Source of the DNA: Flavobacterium sp. ENC
GTDB taxonomy: Bacteria; Bacteroidota; Bacteroidia; Flavobacteriales; Flavobacteriaceae
Assembly: GCF_020991415.1 (NCBI RefSeq)
Contig: NZ_JAJMOY010000008.1
Coordinates: forward strand, 62,001-126,000
DNA: 64,000 nt
Direction: 5' to 3'
This document shows, one piece after another, positions 8,578 to 16,576 of this stretch (within the stretch, counting starts at the first letter, position 1; every line of letters starts with the position of its first letter). The notes beneath the pieces are model-generated. The model did not search any database. It saw nothing but the letters and a program-made list of their open reading frames with translations, and was not told where the DNA came from. A program made the position numbers and the translations under genes.

Positions 8578-9869
8578 AAGTTAAACTGTGCTTGTAATCT
8601 TAGTAAGTTCCCTTGCTGTCTGTTGACCGGAAGGGCACTGTCTACAAAGCTTCTGTCGGCAATGACATATTCCGCTGTAAGTTCAAACGCTTTTAGCGGC
8701 TGCCATTCTACTCCAAATTCGTAGTCTCTAACAACGTAACTTCTGGCATCTTTTTCATATTTTTTTCCGCCGTCATAATACTGGAATTTCGCAAAAGGAT
8801 ACAAACGTTGTTTTTTCAGGTCCCATTTGTAGTTCAATAAAACATATCCTCCATCTAAGTCTGTTACATCCACGGTTTTTGTTACCGTATTATAACGTGG
8901 TCCGGTTCCGATATTATATTCGGTTTGAATTCCGAAAGGTTTTGGATATAAAACAAAGGTCGCTCCTACCCGCTGATCTTTTATATATTGCGGATCATTA
9001 ACAGTAACTCCTGAAGAAATTTCTCCCGTGAATGCCCATTTTCCTGTATAGGCCTGAATTCCCGGCTCAATAATCTGATTACCAATTACAAAGGGATAGG
9101 TAACTCTTGCTACAACATTCAGATCCCTGTTTCCGTCTATCTTATTTGCAATCTGTCCATTATAAACCCCTAAGGCAAATACACCAAAATCGCCCGAACC
9201 TTTATAACCGTCTTTTACCAGCATTTCAAAACGCTTTCTGATTTCGGCAGGTGCCCAGTAAAAGAACATTCCTAAATCACGTTCATTTGCTATTGAACTG
9301 TTTATACCATCGGACCGGTCTAAAGTCAATCGCTGTGAACTTGACTGCATGTTTTCGAATCCGTAAGGAATTTTACTTTGCCCTACACGAAGACGGTATT
9401 CTCTTTTCTTGTCGAAAGAAAGGTCAAAATATAAATCCCTGATCTGAACAAAATTCTGAATTCCGGTACTTGGTGAACTTGCAAAATCCGGCTGGAAATA
9501 GAAGAATACATTTGGGTGAACCTGTCCTGAAAATACCAATCGGGCACGTCTGATAAAAAGACCATTATTTGCTTTTGCCTCCGGATCCGTAGATGTTGTT
9601 CCCCATGATTTATCGCATTGTTCGCAGGAAACCTTATCATTTGTCGAAAACAAACCATTGTAACGTATTTGAGCATAACCGCGCAGTGAGATCCTGTCGT
9701 ACCAGTGTTCTTCACCACTAACACCTGATTTTGTATCGGGAAGTTTTGCTTTGTTTATGGAATCAAGAAGACGAATGACTTCTTTTTTAACATCTTCCTT
9801 GTTTAAATCCTGTGCATTTGCTACAGAAGCCATCAGCAATAAAACGGCAATTATTTTTCTTTTTATCAT
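8574..9869 (-). CDS. Phosphate-selective porin (OprO/OprP type)
   Basis: A 431-residue outer-membrane protein with signal peptide (MIKRKIIAVLLLMASVANAQ). A short helical segment is followed, from about residue 55, by strands of the OprO/OprP porin family: ISLRGYAQIRYNGLF, FIRRARLVFSGQVHPNVFFY, LRVGQSKIPYGFENMQSSSQ and a final strand LLRLQAQFNF ending in Phe. The family forms anion-selective, often phosphate-selective, channels. The gene stands upstream-facing to a PhoR/PhoB pair and its promoter carries three 11-bp-spaced TAAC-like boxes, which supports phosphate-starvation control. It ends in a 4-bp convergent overlap with the glycosyltransferase gene. Confidence 0.88.
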   Translation of the reverse strand: MIKRKIIAVLLLMASVANAQDLNKEDVKKEVIRLLDSINKAKLPDTKSGVSGEEHWYDRISLRGYAQIRYNGLFSTNDKVSCEQCDKSWGTTSTDPEAKANNGLFIRRARLVFSGQVHPNVFFYFQPDFASSPSTGIQNFVQIRDLYFDLSFDKKREYRLRVGQSKIPYGFENMQSSSQRLTLDRSDGINSSIANERDLGMFFYWAPAEIRKRFEMLVKDGYKGSGDFGVFALGVYNGQIANKIDGNRDLNVVARVTYPFVIGNQIIEPGIQAYTGKWAFTGEISSGVTVNDPQYIKDQRVGATFVLYPKPFGIQTEYNIGTGPRYNTVTKTVDVTDLDGGYVLLNYKWDLKKQRLYPFAKFQYYDGGKKYEKDARSYVVRDYEFGVEWQPLKAFELTAEYVIADRSFVDSALPVNRQQGNLLRLQAQFNF

Positions 9870-9899
9870 CTTTTCTCTAATGCACTACAATTCAATGTG

Positions 9900-9946
9900 C
9901 AAAGATGTATCACCAATGTTAAGAAATCATTAACAAGATGTTACCA
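9900..9946 (-). promoter_or_regulatory. Porin promoter with three 11-bp-spaced Pho-box-like repeats
   Basis: Read on the minus strand: GGTAAC, TGTTAAT and CTTAAC have their TAA triplets at 9943, 9932 and 9921, exactly 11 bp apart. A -7-like element CATCTTTG (one mismatch to TAnnTTTG) is at 9907-9900. The middle TAA begins 25 nt from the start of the -7 element, the same distance as in the lipoprotein and TonB-receptor promoters. Direct repeats with 11-bp period are the general form of PhoB-family sites. Confidence 0.65.
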
Positions 9947-10032
9947 TAATAAGAAGATTTGTTTCCAAATAGTTACGCAATTATCATGAAGCACTCTAAA
10001 GTCAGGCCAGATGGCTTTCTTCAAAATAAACG

Positions 10033-11118
10033 TTACAATAATTTAACTTCCGGTTTTTGTGCTTTATGTGCTTTTTCAAGTGTGAATGAAAACTCAGAAC
10101 CAATTCCGAATTCACTTTCTACATAAACTTTCTCTTTGTGGGCTTCAATAATATGTTTTACAATTGCCAGTCCAAGTCCGGAACCGCCTTCAGAACGGGT
10201 TCCACTTTTATCGACCCTGTAAAAACGTTCAAAAAGTCTCGGGATATTTTGCTTTTCAACTCCTTCTCCATTATCGCTAATACGAATCAACACTTTTTTC
10301 TTCGTTAAATTGACCACGCCCACTTCTGTTAAACCTCCGTCTTTACCGTATTTGATAGAGTTTACAATCAGGTTTTCAAGTACCTGCTGTATTCTGTCCT
10401 GGTCTCCCCGAACGATAAGTGATTTTATATTTTTACTTTCAAAAGCCAGTTTGATTTTCTTTTTATCAGCTTTCATTTCTAATAAATCGAAAACATTTTC
10501 AATCAGTTCCACAATATCAAAATCGGTCATCAGCAAATCCAGATCACCCGATTCGAGTTTGGTAATCATATCGAGATCTTCAACAATATAGATCAGGCGC
10601 TCTACTCCCTTTTCGGCGCGTTTCAGGTATTTTTTACGGATGTTTTTATCGTCCATCGCGCCATCTAATAAAGTCGAAACATAGCCCTGAACCGTAAACA
10701 AAGGTGTTTTTAGTTCGTGTGAAACATTTCCGAGAAACTCTCTTCGGTATTGTTCCCTGATTTCGAGCATTTCAATTTCCAGTTTTTTATCGGTGGCGAA
10801 CTTTTTCACTTCACGGGAAAGCGTTTCCATGTCTGTGGTTATGGGCTGATTGATCAGTGTAGTTGATTCTAATAGCGAAACCTCATCGTATATTTTTTTA
10901 ACTCTCCTGTATATAAAGCGCTCTACGCGATATTGCAAAACCAAAAAGGAAAAAATATAGACAGAGATAATAAAAATTAATGCAAATGCAACCTGATGTT
11001 TGAGTTGATTCTTATAAAACAAAGACATCAGTATCATTACAAATCCCGTTGTAAAAAGACTTATATATAATGCTGACTTTATAGCAAATTTGTATGTTTT
11101 CTTAAAATTGATTTTCAT
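10033..11118 (-). CDS. phoR: Sensor histidine kinase, PhoR-like
   Basis: 361 residues. Two membrane segments (about 15-35 and 43-62) enclose a very short external loop, so the protein probably senses through a partner, as PhoR does, rather than by its own periplasmic domain. The HisKA domain has FLGNVSHELKTPL with the phospho-accepting His near residue 134. The ATPase domain shows the N box (QQVLENLIVNSIKYG), the G1 box (ISDNGEGV) and the G2 box (GGSGLGLAIVKHI). It lies downstream of the PhoB-like regulator on the same strand, with 228 bp containing a long perfect hairpin between them, so the two may share a transcript. Its assignment to phosphate rests on the neighbouring OprO/P-type porin and on PhoB-like boxes. 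Confidence 0.85.
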   Translation of the reverse strand: MKINFKKTYKFAIKSALYISLFTTGFVMILMSLFYKNQLKHQVAFALIFIISVYIFSFLVLQYRVERFIYRRVKKIYDEVSLLESTTLINQPITTDMETLSREVKKFATDKKLEIEMLEIREQYRREFLGNVSHELKTPLFTVQGYVSTLLDGAMDDKNIRKKYLKRAEKGVERLIYIVEDLDMITKLESGDLDLLMTDFDIVELIENVFDLLEMKADKKKIKLAFESKNIKSLIVRGDQDRIQQVLENLIVNSIKYGKDGGLTEVGVVNLTKKKVLIRISDNGEGVEKQNIPRLFERFYRVDKSGTRSEGGSGLGLAIVKHIIEAHKEKVYVESEFGIGSEFSFTLEKAHKAQKPEVKLL

Positions 11119-11168
11119 TGATATTATTTAATCATTACGGGACTTTAGAAAAATTAAGCTTAACTCAA

Positions 11169-11230
11169 AAACCATATAAGAAATTGAAGTTCATATAAAT
11201 TTCTACGAACTTCAATTTCTTATATGGTTT
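11169..11230. repeat. Perfect 24-bp inverted repeat between phoB and phoR genes
   Basis: Arms 11169-11192 and 11207-11230 are exact reverse complements, separated by 14 nt. In RNA this would be a very stable hairpin in the middle of the regulator-kinase intergenic space. There is no clean T run on the minus strand directly after it, so a simple terminator is not certain. It could limit read-through into the kinase gene or protect RNA ends. Confidence 0.8.
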
Positions 11231-11346
11231 AAATTTATGGAATGTTTTTAAAACAATTTGAATCCTTTTAAATCTTAACTAAAATTCCGATTTACACCAG
11301 AAGCCTCAGCCACTTAGTATCTCAGAAGCTCAGTTTCTTAAAAAAT

Positions 11347-12030
11347 TTAAACTTCAAATTTGTAACCAACACCCTTTATGGTTTTAAAAAGATCTTCTCC
11401 AATCTTTTCACGTAATTTTCTGATATGTACATCGATTGTTCTTCCGCCAACAACTACTTCATTACCCCAGACTTTATCCAGAATCTCATCTCTTTTAAAA
11501 ACTTTCCCCGGTTTTGAAGCTAGCAGGTAAAACAATTCGAATTCTTTTCTTGGTAAAGCAATCTCGACATTCCCCTTGATAATTTTATATTCTTCACGGT
11601 TAATCTCGATTCCGCCAACATTTAAGGTATCACTAACAACTTCCTGTTCTTTTAATCTTCTTAACAAAGCCTTTACTTTGCTTACCAACAATTTTGGTTT
11701 TATGGGTTTGGTAATGTAATCATCTGCACCTGCATCAAAACCAGCAACTTGAGAGTAATCTTCGCTTCTTGCTGTTAAAAATGTTATGATTACATTATTT
11801 AATTCTGGTATTTTTCTGATGTGTTCACAAGCTTCCATTCCGTCCATTTCAGCCATCATCACATCCATAATAATTAAATCCGGTAATTCTTTCTGGGCTT
11901 TTGCGATAGCATCTTTTCCATTTGAGGCAGTTACAATCTGGTAGCCTTCCTGAGCAAGGTTATAGCCAACGATTTCAAGGATATCCGGTTCATCATCAAC
12001 TAATAAGATCTTGGTTTGTGTTTTTTTCAT
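11347..12030 (-). CDS. phoB: Response regulator, OmpR/PhoB family
   Basis: A 227-residue regulator. Residues 1-125 are a receiver domain with acidic pair D12-D13, phospho-accepting D56 (LIIMDVMM), the conserved Thr in FLTARS and the Lys in YITKP. The C-terminal winged helix has the typical ending GNEVVVGGRTIDVHIRKLRE then KIGEDLFKTIKGVGYKFEV. The frame extends 27 bp further upstream, but MKKTQTKILLVDDEPD at 12030 is the usual family start. The gene is divergent from the TonB receptor; a TATATTTA -7 candidate lies at 12102-12109 on its strand. It is the likely binder of the TAAC repeats at three promoters of the locus. Confidence 0.88.
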   Translation of the reverse strand: MKKTQTKILLVDDEPDILEIVGYNLAQEGYQIVTASNGKDAIAKAQKELPDLIIMDVMMAEMDGMEACEHIRKIPELNNVIITFLTARSEDYSQVAGFDAGADDYITKPIKPKLLVSKVKALLRRLKEQEVVSDTLNVGGIEINREEYKIIKGNVEIALPRKEFELFYLLASKPGKVFKRDEILDKVWGNEVVVGGRTIDVHIRKLREKIGEDLFKTIKGVGYKFEV

Positions 12031-12101
12031 AAAGTAGCAAAAATTGAGTTTTCTCATCCGATTTTAATTCCTGAAAATCTGATGGTTTTTAATTGCGATG
12101 G

Positions 12102-12109
12102 TAAATATA
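12102..12109 (-). promoter_or_regulatory. -7 promoter candidate for the PhoB-like gene
   Basis: TATATTTA on the minus strand resembles TAnnTTTG, with a TTTTTG sequence about 16 bp further upstream (complement of 12126-12131) as a possible -33 element. It shares the divergent region with the receptor promoter. Confidence 0.35.
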
Positions 12110-12138
12110 ATAATAAATCAACAGTCAAAAATCCCTGT

Positions 12139-12234
12139 TAACGGTAATTTAATCTGGTAACAATTTGATAATCTACAGCACACAAAAACATAACAAGTGC
12201 GTAACATGAACTTTACAGGGCGGTTCTTTCTTTG
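12139..12234 (+). promoter_or_regulatory. TonB-receptor promoter with Pho-box-like repeats
   Basis: TAA triplets in TAAC/TAAT context start at 12139 and 12150 (11 bp apart), then at 12158, 12169, 12191 and 12202, the last four in one 11-bp register with one position (12180) lacking the motif. A -7-like TTTCTTTG (one mismatch to TAnnTTTG) is at 12227-12234. The last TAA is 25 nt from the start of that element, the same distance as at the lipoprotein promoter. Confidence 0.6.
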
Positions 12235-12261
12235 CAAAAAAATAAATTAAACACAACTCAA

Positions 12262-15081
12262 ATGAAATTCAATCTTAAATTTCTATTAATCACATTATTT
12301 ATCTGCACGATTTCGGTCGCTCAGAACAAAGGTACGATTTCTGGTGTATTAACCGACAAGGAATCTAACAATCAGGCATTACCATTTGCAAATGTTTTAA
12401 TTAAAGGAACAAACATTAGCGCAAACACTGACATTGACGGGAAATATACTTTAAGTGTAAATCCGGGAAGCTATACTATTATTTTCAGCTTTGTTGGTTA
12501 TGAATCAGTAGAAAAACCGGTAACAGTTAAAGCAAATGAAACTGTCACTTTAAATCAAATACTTTCTTCAGGAGGCTATACCCTTAAAGATGTTGTTGTA
12601 AAATCTACAGCTAACAGAGAAAAAGAAACAGCATTATTACTAGATCAGAAAAATGCAGTCGTTATCAAACAAAGTATTGGCGCACAGGAAATGTCAAGAA
12701 AAGGGGTTAGCGACGTAGAAGAAGGTTTAACAAAAATTACCGGAATCACAAAAGTAGGAAACAGAGGTTTATTTGTTCGTGGTCTTGAAGATCGTTATAA
12801 CAACTTATTAATTAATGACCTTGCGGCTCCATCAAACAATCCTTTTACCAAAATAGTTTCTCTTGATTTGTTTCCAACAAACATTGTGGGTGTTATTGAC
12901 GTTTATAAAACATTCAACCCAAATATTTACGGTGATTTTGCAGGTGGAACATTTAATATCCAAACTTCAAAGCCAACAAAAAGCATTACGAAAATAAATG
13001 TCGGAGCTGGTTATACAACCGGAAACAGCTTTAAAGATTTCTTATTATCAACTGACGCCGATACAGCGGCTGGTTTTTTTGGATTTAATGGCAAAGACAG
13101 GGAATTACCAGGTTTTCTTGGAGGTAAAGCAACTAAACAAGATTTTACAACAGAGCAGTCGTTAAATTCAATAAGTGGTAATAAAGGTTTTAGTGTTAGC
13201 AAAACAAAAGCTCCTTTAAATTCAAGTTTAAACTTATTACACGCAGAAAAATTTAGTTTAAGTAATGAGCGTAGTTTCTCTTACTTATTATCTATTAATT
13301 ACGATAACAATTATGCTATCAGAGAAGGTGCTGAAAGAACCATGAATATACTTTCACCTTCAACATACATTAATGATTTTATAACTACGGAGTACCGTTT
13401 CAAAACTACAACCTCTTCATTATTAGGTTTAAACTACAACACAAACAGGCTTAAATTAAATTTTAATACACTTTATATTAAAACGACTTTAAACTCTATT
13501 AAAGATCAATATGGGGAAAACGGTGGTAATGGTGTTGAAAATACTCTTATCCGTACCAATCAATTAGAGAAAAGCGATTATTTAAACTTACAATTAGGCG
13601 GAGAATATGCTTTAACTGAAGATAAAAATCAAAACATAAAGGCTGGTGTATCTTATGCAGATACAAAGTATGAGCAACCGGATAGAAAAACTTTTACTGG
13701 TACTATACAAGATGATGGTCAGATTAACACAAGTTATGGAGGAAATAATTTCTTACGTCAATATTTAACTGTAGACGGAAATTCATTTATTTCAGCGATG
13801 GCAGAATACAGCCTGAAATTTGGAAAAGGTACTGATAAACAAAATAAAATAACTATTGGTTATAGTGGAAATACCTCTAAAGTAGAATCATCTTACCGAT
13901 TTATTGCTAGTCAGGGCCCAGCTTTTACATATAATGTTAATAATATTAACGACAAAATTCAAAGTGATTTAGTAACAAATTCTAACGTTTATTTTGAGGA
14001 AAACTCAAATGCGACCTATAAAGTAAAACTTGACGAAAGTGCAAATGCAGGTTATACCAATTTACTTTTGAAATTTGCTGACAAATACGAATTGAATGCC
14101 GGTGTTCGAGTTGAAAGTACGCTAAAAGAAACTCACTATAGAGGGTTAGGAAGTTTTACAGATCCGTTTAAAACACTTAAATACGACAACTTGTATGTTT
14201 TACCTTCCTTGAATGTAAAATATCTTATGAACGAGAAATCAAATCTTCGTTTTGCAGCGAGTAAGACTTATACAAAACCCGTAATAATGGAATCGTTTCC
14301 TATAACCTACCAAAATGCTGATGGAACTGCTGTACAAGGAAATTCTATATTAAAAAATAGTGATAATTACAATGTTGATTTAAAATACGAATTATTTCCT
14401 AGTGCAAAAGAAATGTTTGCTGTAGGTGTATTTGGAAAATACATTGACAACCCAATCGAAAGAACATTTGTTACTAACGCTACATCCGGAACTATTACAA
14501 CATTCTTAAATTCTGACAGCGCTAATTTATATGGAGCAGAATTTGAATTTCTTTTAGGATTAGACAGAATCAACGAAAGTTTGTCTGCATTTTCATTTGG
14601 TTTGAACACAACTTTGATGTCTACAAAAGTAAATGTAAGCCCTACATATGACTCAGTTGATGAGGACGGAAAAATTACTCCGGGACTAGTAACACTTGAA
14701 ACACACAAAGGAACAAGAGCATTGCAAGGAGCATCAAACTGGCTGGTAAATTCTGATTTGAAATATGAATTCAATTTGGCAAAAGAATGGAGCAATACCT
14801 TTTCATTAGTTTATGGTGTATTCGGAAAAAGAATTTTCGCAGTAGGAACAAACGGTCAGGATCATACTTACGAATTGCCTGTATCACAGTTAGACCTAGT
14901 TTGGGGCAGTAAAATCTCAGAACATTTTGACATTAAATTTACTGCAGATAACTTGTTAAACCCTGAAAGAAAATTTGAATTCGGAGACAAAGGAACATTA
15001 CCATTTGGAGAAGAATCACACTTATCTAGCAGCTACAAAAAAGGTGTTGGATTCTCTTTAAAATTAGGATACACTTTTTAA
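12262..15081 (+). CDS. TonB-dependent receptor with carboxypeptidase-regulatory-like domain
   Basis: A 939-residue outer-membrane receptor. After the signal peptide (MKFNLKFLLITLFICTISVAQ) comes a CarboxypepD_reg-like beta domain at about 22-110 (GVLTDKESNNQALPFANVLI; DGKYTLSVNPGSYTIIFSFV), then a plug domain (QEMSRKGVSDVEEGLTKITG, FVRGLEDRYNNLLIN), then the 22-strand barrel ending GVGFSLKLGYTF. Such receptors import scarce ligands with TonB energy. Placement next to PhoB/PhoR and the boxed promoter suggest a phosphorus-containing ligand; identity is inference. ATG 12262 is preferred to the in-frame 12232 because the upstream stretch overlaps the -7 element. A hairpin terminator follows at 15102. 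Confidence 0.9.
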   Translation: MKFNLKFLLITLFICTISVAQNKGTISGVLTDKESNNQALPFANVLIKGTNISANTDIDGKYTLSVNPGSYTIIFSFVGYESVEKPVTVKANETVTLNQILSSGGYTLKDVVVKSTANREKETALLLDQKNAVVIKQSIGAQEMSRKGVSDVEEGLTKITGITKVGNRGLFVRGLEDRYNNLLINDLAAPSNNPFTKIVSLDLFPTNIVGVIDVYKTFNPNIYGDFAGGTFNIQTSKPTKSITKINVGAGYTTGNSFKDFLLSTDADTAAGFFGFNGKDRELPGFLGGKATKQDFTTEQSLNSISGNKGFSVSKTKAPLNSSLNLLHAEKFSLSNERSFSYLLSINYDNNYAIREGAERTMNILSPSTYINDFITTEYRFKTTTSSLLGLNYNTNRLKLNFNTLYIKTTLNSIKDQYGENGGNGVENTLIRTNQLEKSDYLNLQLGGEYALTEDKNQNIKAGVSYADTKYEQPDRKTFTGTIQDDGQINTSYGGNNFLRQYLTVDGNSFISAMAEYSLKFGKGTDKQNKITIGYSGNTSKVESSYRFIASQGPAFTYNVNNINDKIQSDLVTNSNVYFEENSNATYKVKLDESANAGYTNLLLKFADKYELNAGVRVESTLKETHYRGLGSFTDPFKTLKYDNLYVLPSLNVKYLMNEKSNLRFAASKTYTKPVIMESFPITYQNADGTAVQGNSILKNSDNYNVDLKYELFPSAKEMFAVGVFGKYIDNPIERTFVTNATSGTITTFLNSDSANLYGAEFEFLLGLDRINESLSAFSFGLNTTLMSTKVNVSPTYDSVDEDGKITPGLVTLETHKGTRALQGASNWLVNSDLKYEFNLAKEWSNTFSLVYGVFGKRIFAVGTNGQDHTYELPVSQLDLVWGSKISEHFDIKFTADNLLNPERKFEFGDKGTLPFGEESHLSSSYKKGVGFSLKLGYTF

Positions 15082-15101
15082 CATTCATAAAACACACACG
15101 A

Positions 15102-15130
15102 AAGCTCCAGAAATTCTGGGGCTTTTTTTA
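15102..15130 (+). terminator. Intrinsic terminator after the TonB receptor
   Basis: AAGCTCCAGA (15102-15111) pairs with TCTGGGGCTT (15115-15124) and is followed by a run of T. It separates the receptor transcript from the lipoprotein gene, which has its own promoter. Confidence 0.8.
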
Positions 15131-15187
15131 TTTCATTAACTACAGGAAAAATCACTTAACATTCTCTTGACATTATAGTTGTCTTTT

Positions 15188-15244
15188 GGTAACCGTAAAG
15201 TAATATTCAGATAACACCTTAAAAAGATTATCGTTCTAATTTTG
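15188..15244 (+). promoter_or_regulatory. Lipoprotein promoter with three 11-bp-spaced Pho-box-like repeats
   Basis: GGTAAC, AGTAAT and GATAAC have TAA triplets at 15190, 15201 and 15212, exactly 11 bp apart. An exact -7 box TAATTTTG lies at 15237-15244. The last TAA is 25 nt before the -7 box. A further TTAAC/TTGAC pair, also 11 bp apart, occurs near 15156-15171. This is the clearest of the three boxed promoters, and it also shows that ATG 15275, not 15242, is the start codon of the gene. Confidence 0.7.
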
Positions 15245-15274
15245 ACAAAAATAAAAACACATAATAACACAACT

Positions 15275-16471
15275 ATGAAAACTAAATTTTTTGCTTTAGC
15301 ACTTGCTACGAGTTTATTTTTAAATTCTTGCTCAAGTAGTGATGATGACAACAATACTGTTACACCACCTGCAACAGGTGAAATTACAGGTACGATCACT
15401 GCAAACAAAACTTTTGCTTACGGTAACTACACTTTAAAAGGAATTGTAAAAATTAACGACGGTGTAACTGTAACTTTTGATGCAGGATCAACAATTACTA
15501 TTGATAAAGCTACCGGAGACAACGCATTAGTTGTTTTAAAAGGTGGAAAATTAATAACTAACGGTACTGCTGACAAACCAGTTGTATTTACTGAAAAATC
15601 TAAAGTTCCTGGTTCTTGGGGTGGAATTATCGTATACGGAAATGCTCCTGCATTAATTGCTGGCGGATTAACTACCGGTACTTCTGAAGATGGTAACAAA
15701 ATTACTTACGGTGGAACAAATCCTACTGACAACAGTGGTTCATTAGTATACACAAGAGTAGAATATGCTGGATCTAAATTAGCGGATGGTAATAAAGAAA
15801 ACAATGGTTTTACTTTTTACTCAGTAGGTTCAGGAACAAAACTAGATCACTTGGTATCTTACAAAGGTGCTGATGACGGATATGAGTTCTTCGGTGGAAC
15901 TGTAAGTTTAACAAATGCTATTTCTTACGGAAACACAGATGATTCATTTGACTGGCAAGATGGATGGCAAGGTACTGCTAATACAAACTGGTATGCTTAC
16001 CAAACTGGTAAAGGTAACTACGGAATGGAAATCGAAGCTTCTGCAAATGACAATGCTTTTGGACCAAAAGTTTCTAACATTACTTTAAAAAGAGCGACTG
16101 GTACAATTCCAGAACTTTCAGATAACCAAGTTGATGCTTTCCAATTCAAAAGAGAAGGTAATGGAGAATACAGCAACATCGTTATTGATGGTTACGGTAA
16201 CTTTACACCTCCAAATTCTACTACCACTTATCATGGAAGTGTAGTTAGTATCTTAGATGCTGCAACTAATACACATCAGGTAAATACAGGTAAAATTAAA
16301 ATTTTAAATGTTAAAATTTCTAATACTACAAATGTAACGCCAATTGCAGGTATACCTGATTTTACAGTAACTTTCCCAGCTGGAAATTTCACTACTAGCG
16401 CTACTGCTACTGGAGCTTCTTTAACTGCTGGTGCATGGGCTACAGTTGACGGTGTAGATTTGACAAAATAA
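15275..16471 (+). CDS. Surface-type lipoprotein with right-handed beta-helix fold
   Basis: A 398-residue lipoprotein: lipobox LNSC with Cys19, followed at once by SSSDDDNN, which resembles the acidic lipoprotein export signal that sends Bacteroidota lipoproteins to the cell surface. The body is built of short repeats rich in Gly, Asn, Thr and Val (IVKINDGVTVTFDAGSTITI, LVVLKGGKLITNGTADKPVV, FTEKSKVPGSWGGIIVYGNA), as in parallel beta-helix proteins. No enzymatic motif is recognised. It sits between a TonB receptor and a T9SS-tagged protein and has a Pho-boxed promoter, so a ligand-capture role for the receptor is plausible, but unproven. An in-frame ATG at 15242 falls inside the -7 box and is excluded. 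Confidence 0.82.
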   Translation: MKTKFFALALATSLFLNSCSSSDDDNNTVTPPATGEITGTITANKTFAYGNYTLKGIVKINDGVTVTFDAGSTITIDKATGDNALVVLKGGKLITNGTADKPVVFTEKSKVPGSWGGIIVYGNAPALIAGGLTTGTSEDGNKITYGGTNPTDNSGSLVYTRVEYAGSKLADGNKENNGFTFYSVGSGTKLDHLVSYKGADDGYEFFGGTVSLTNAISYGNTDDSFDWQDGWQGTANTNWYAYQTGKGNYGMEIEASANDNAFGPKVSNITLKRATGTIPELSDNQVDAFQFKREGNGEYSNIVIDGYGNFTPPNSTTTYHGSVVSILDAATNTHQVNTGKIKILNVKISNTTNVTPIAGIPDFTVTFPAGNFTTSATATGASLTAGAWATVDGVDLTK

Positions 16472-16492
16472 TAAAAAACACATAAAATGTTA

Positions 16493-16525
16493 AAAACATC
16501 CTAAAATTTTAGGATGTTTTTTTTT
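16493..16525 (+). terminator. Intrinsic terminator after the beta-helix lipoprotein
   Basis: AAAACATCCTAAAA (16493-16506) and its exact complement (16507-16520) form a perfect palindrome followed by a run of nine T beginning within it. It closes the lipoprotein transcript before the next promoter. Confidence 0.85.
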
Positions 16526-16550
16526 GGCGTCATTTTTGTAATTTTTTTTG

Positions 16551-16558
16551 TATATTTA
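16551..16558 (+). promoter_or_regulatory. -7 promoter candidate TATATTTA
   Basis: One mismatch to TAnnTTTG, 19 bp before the ATG of the T9SS-domain gene and just after a strong terminator. The 11-bp TAAC repeats seen at its neighbours are absent here. Confidence 0.4.
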
Positions 16559-16576
16559 CTTATCTAAAAAAATGCG

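Noticed and set aside
14367..14795. 142-codon minus-strand frame inside the TonB receptor gene
   Set aside because: Antisense shadow of a long beta-barrel gene without start signal.
15242..15274. Longer start of the beta-helix lipoprotein
   Set aside because: This codon falls inside the -7 box TAATTTTG, and the signal peptide is correctly placed from ATG 15275.
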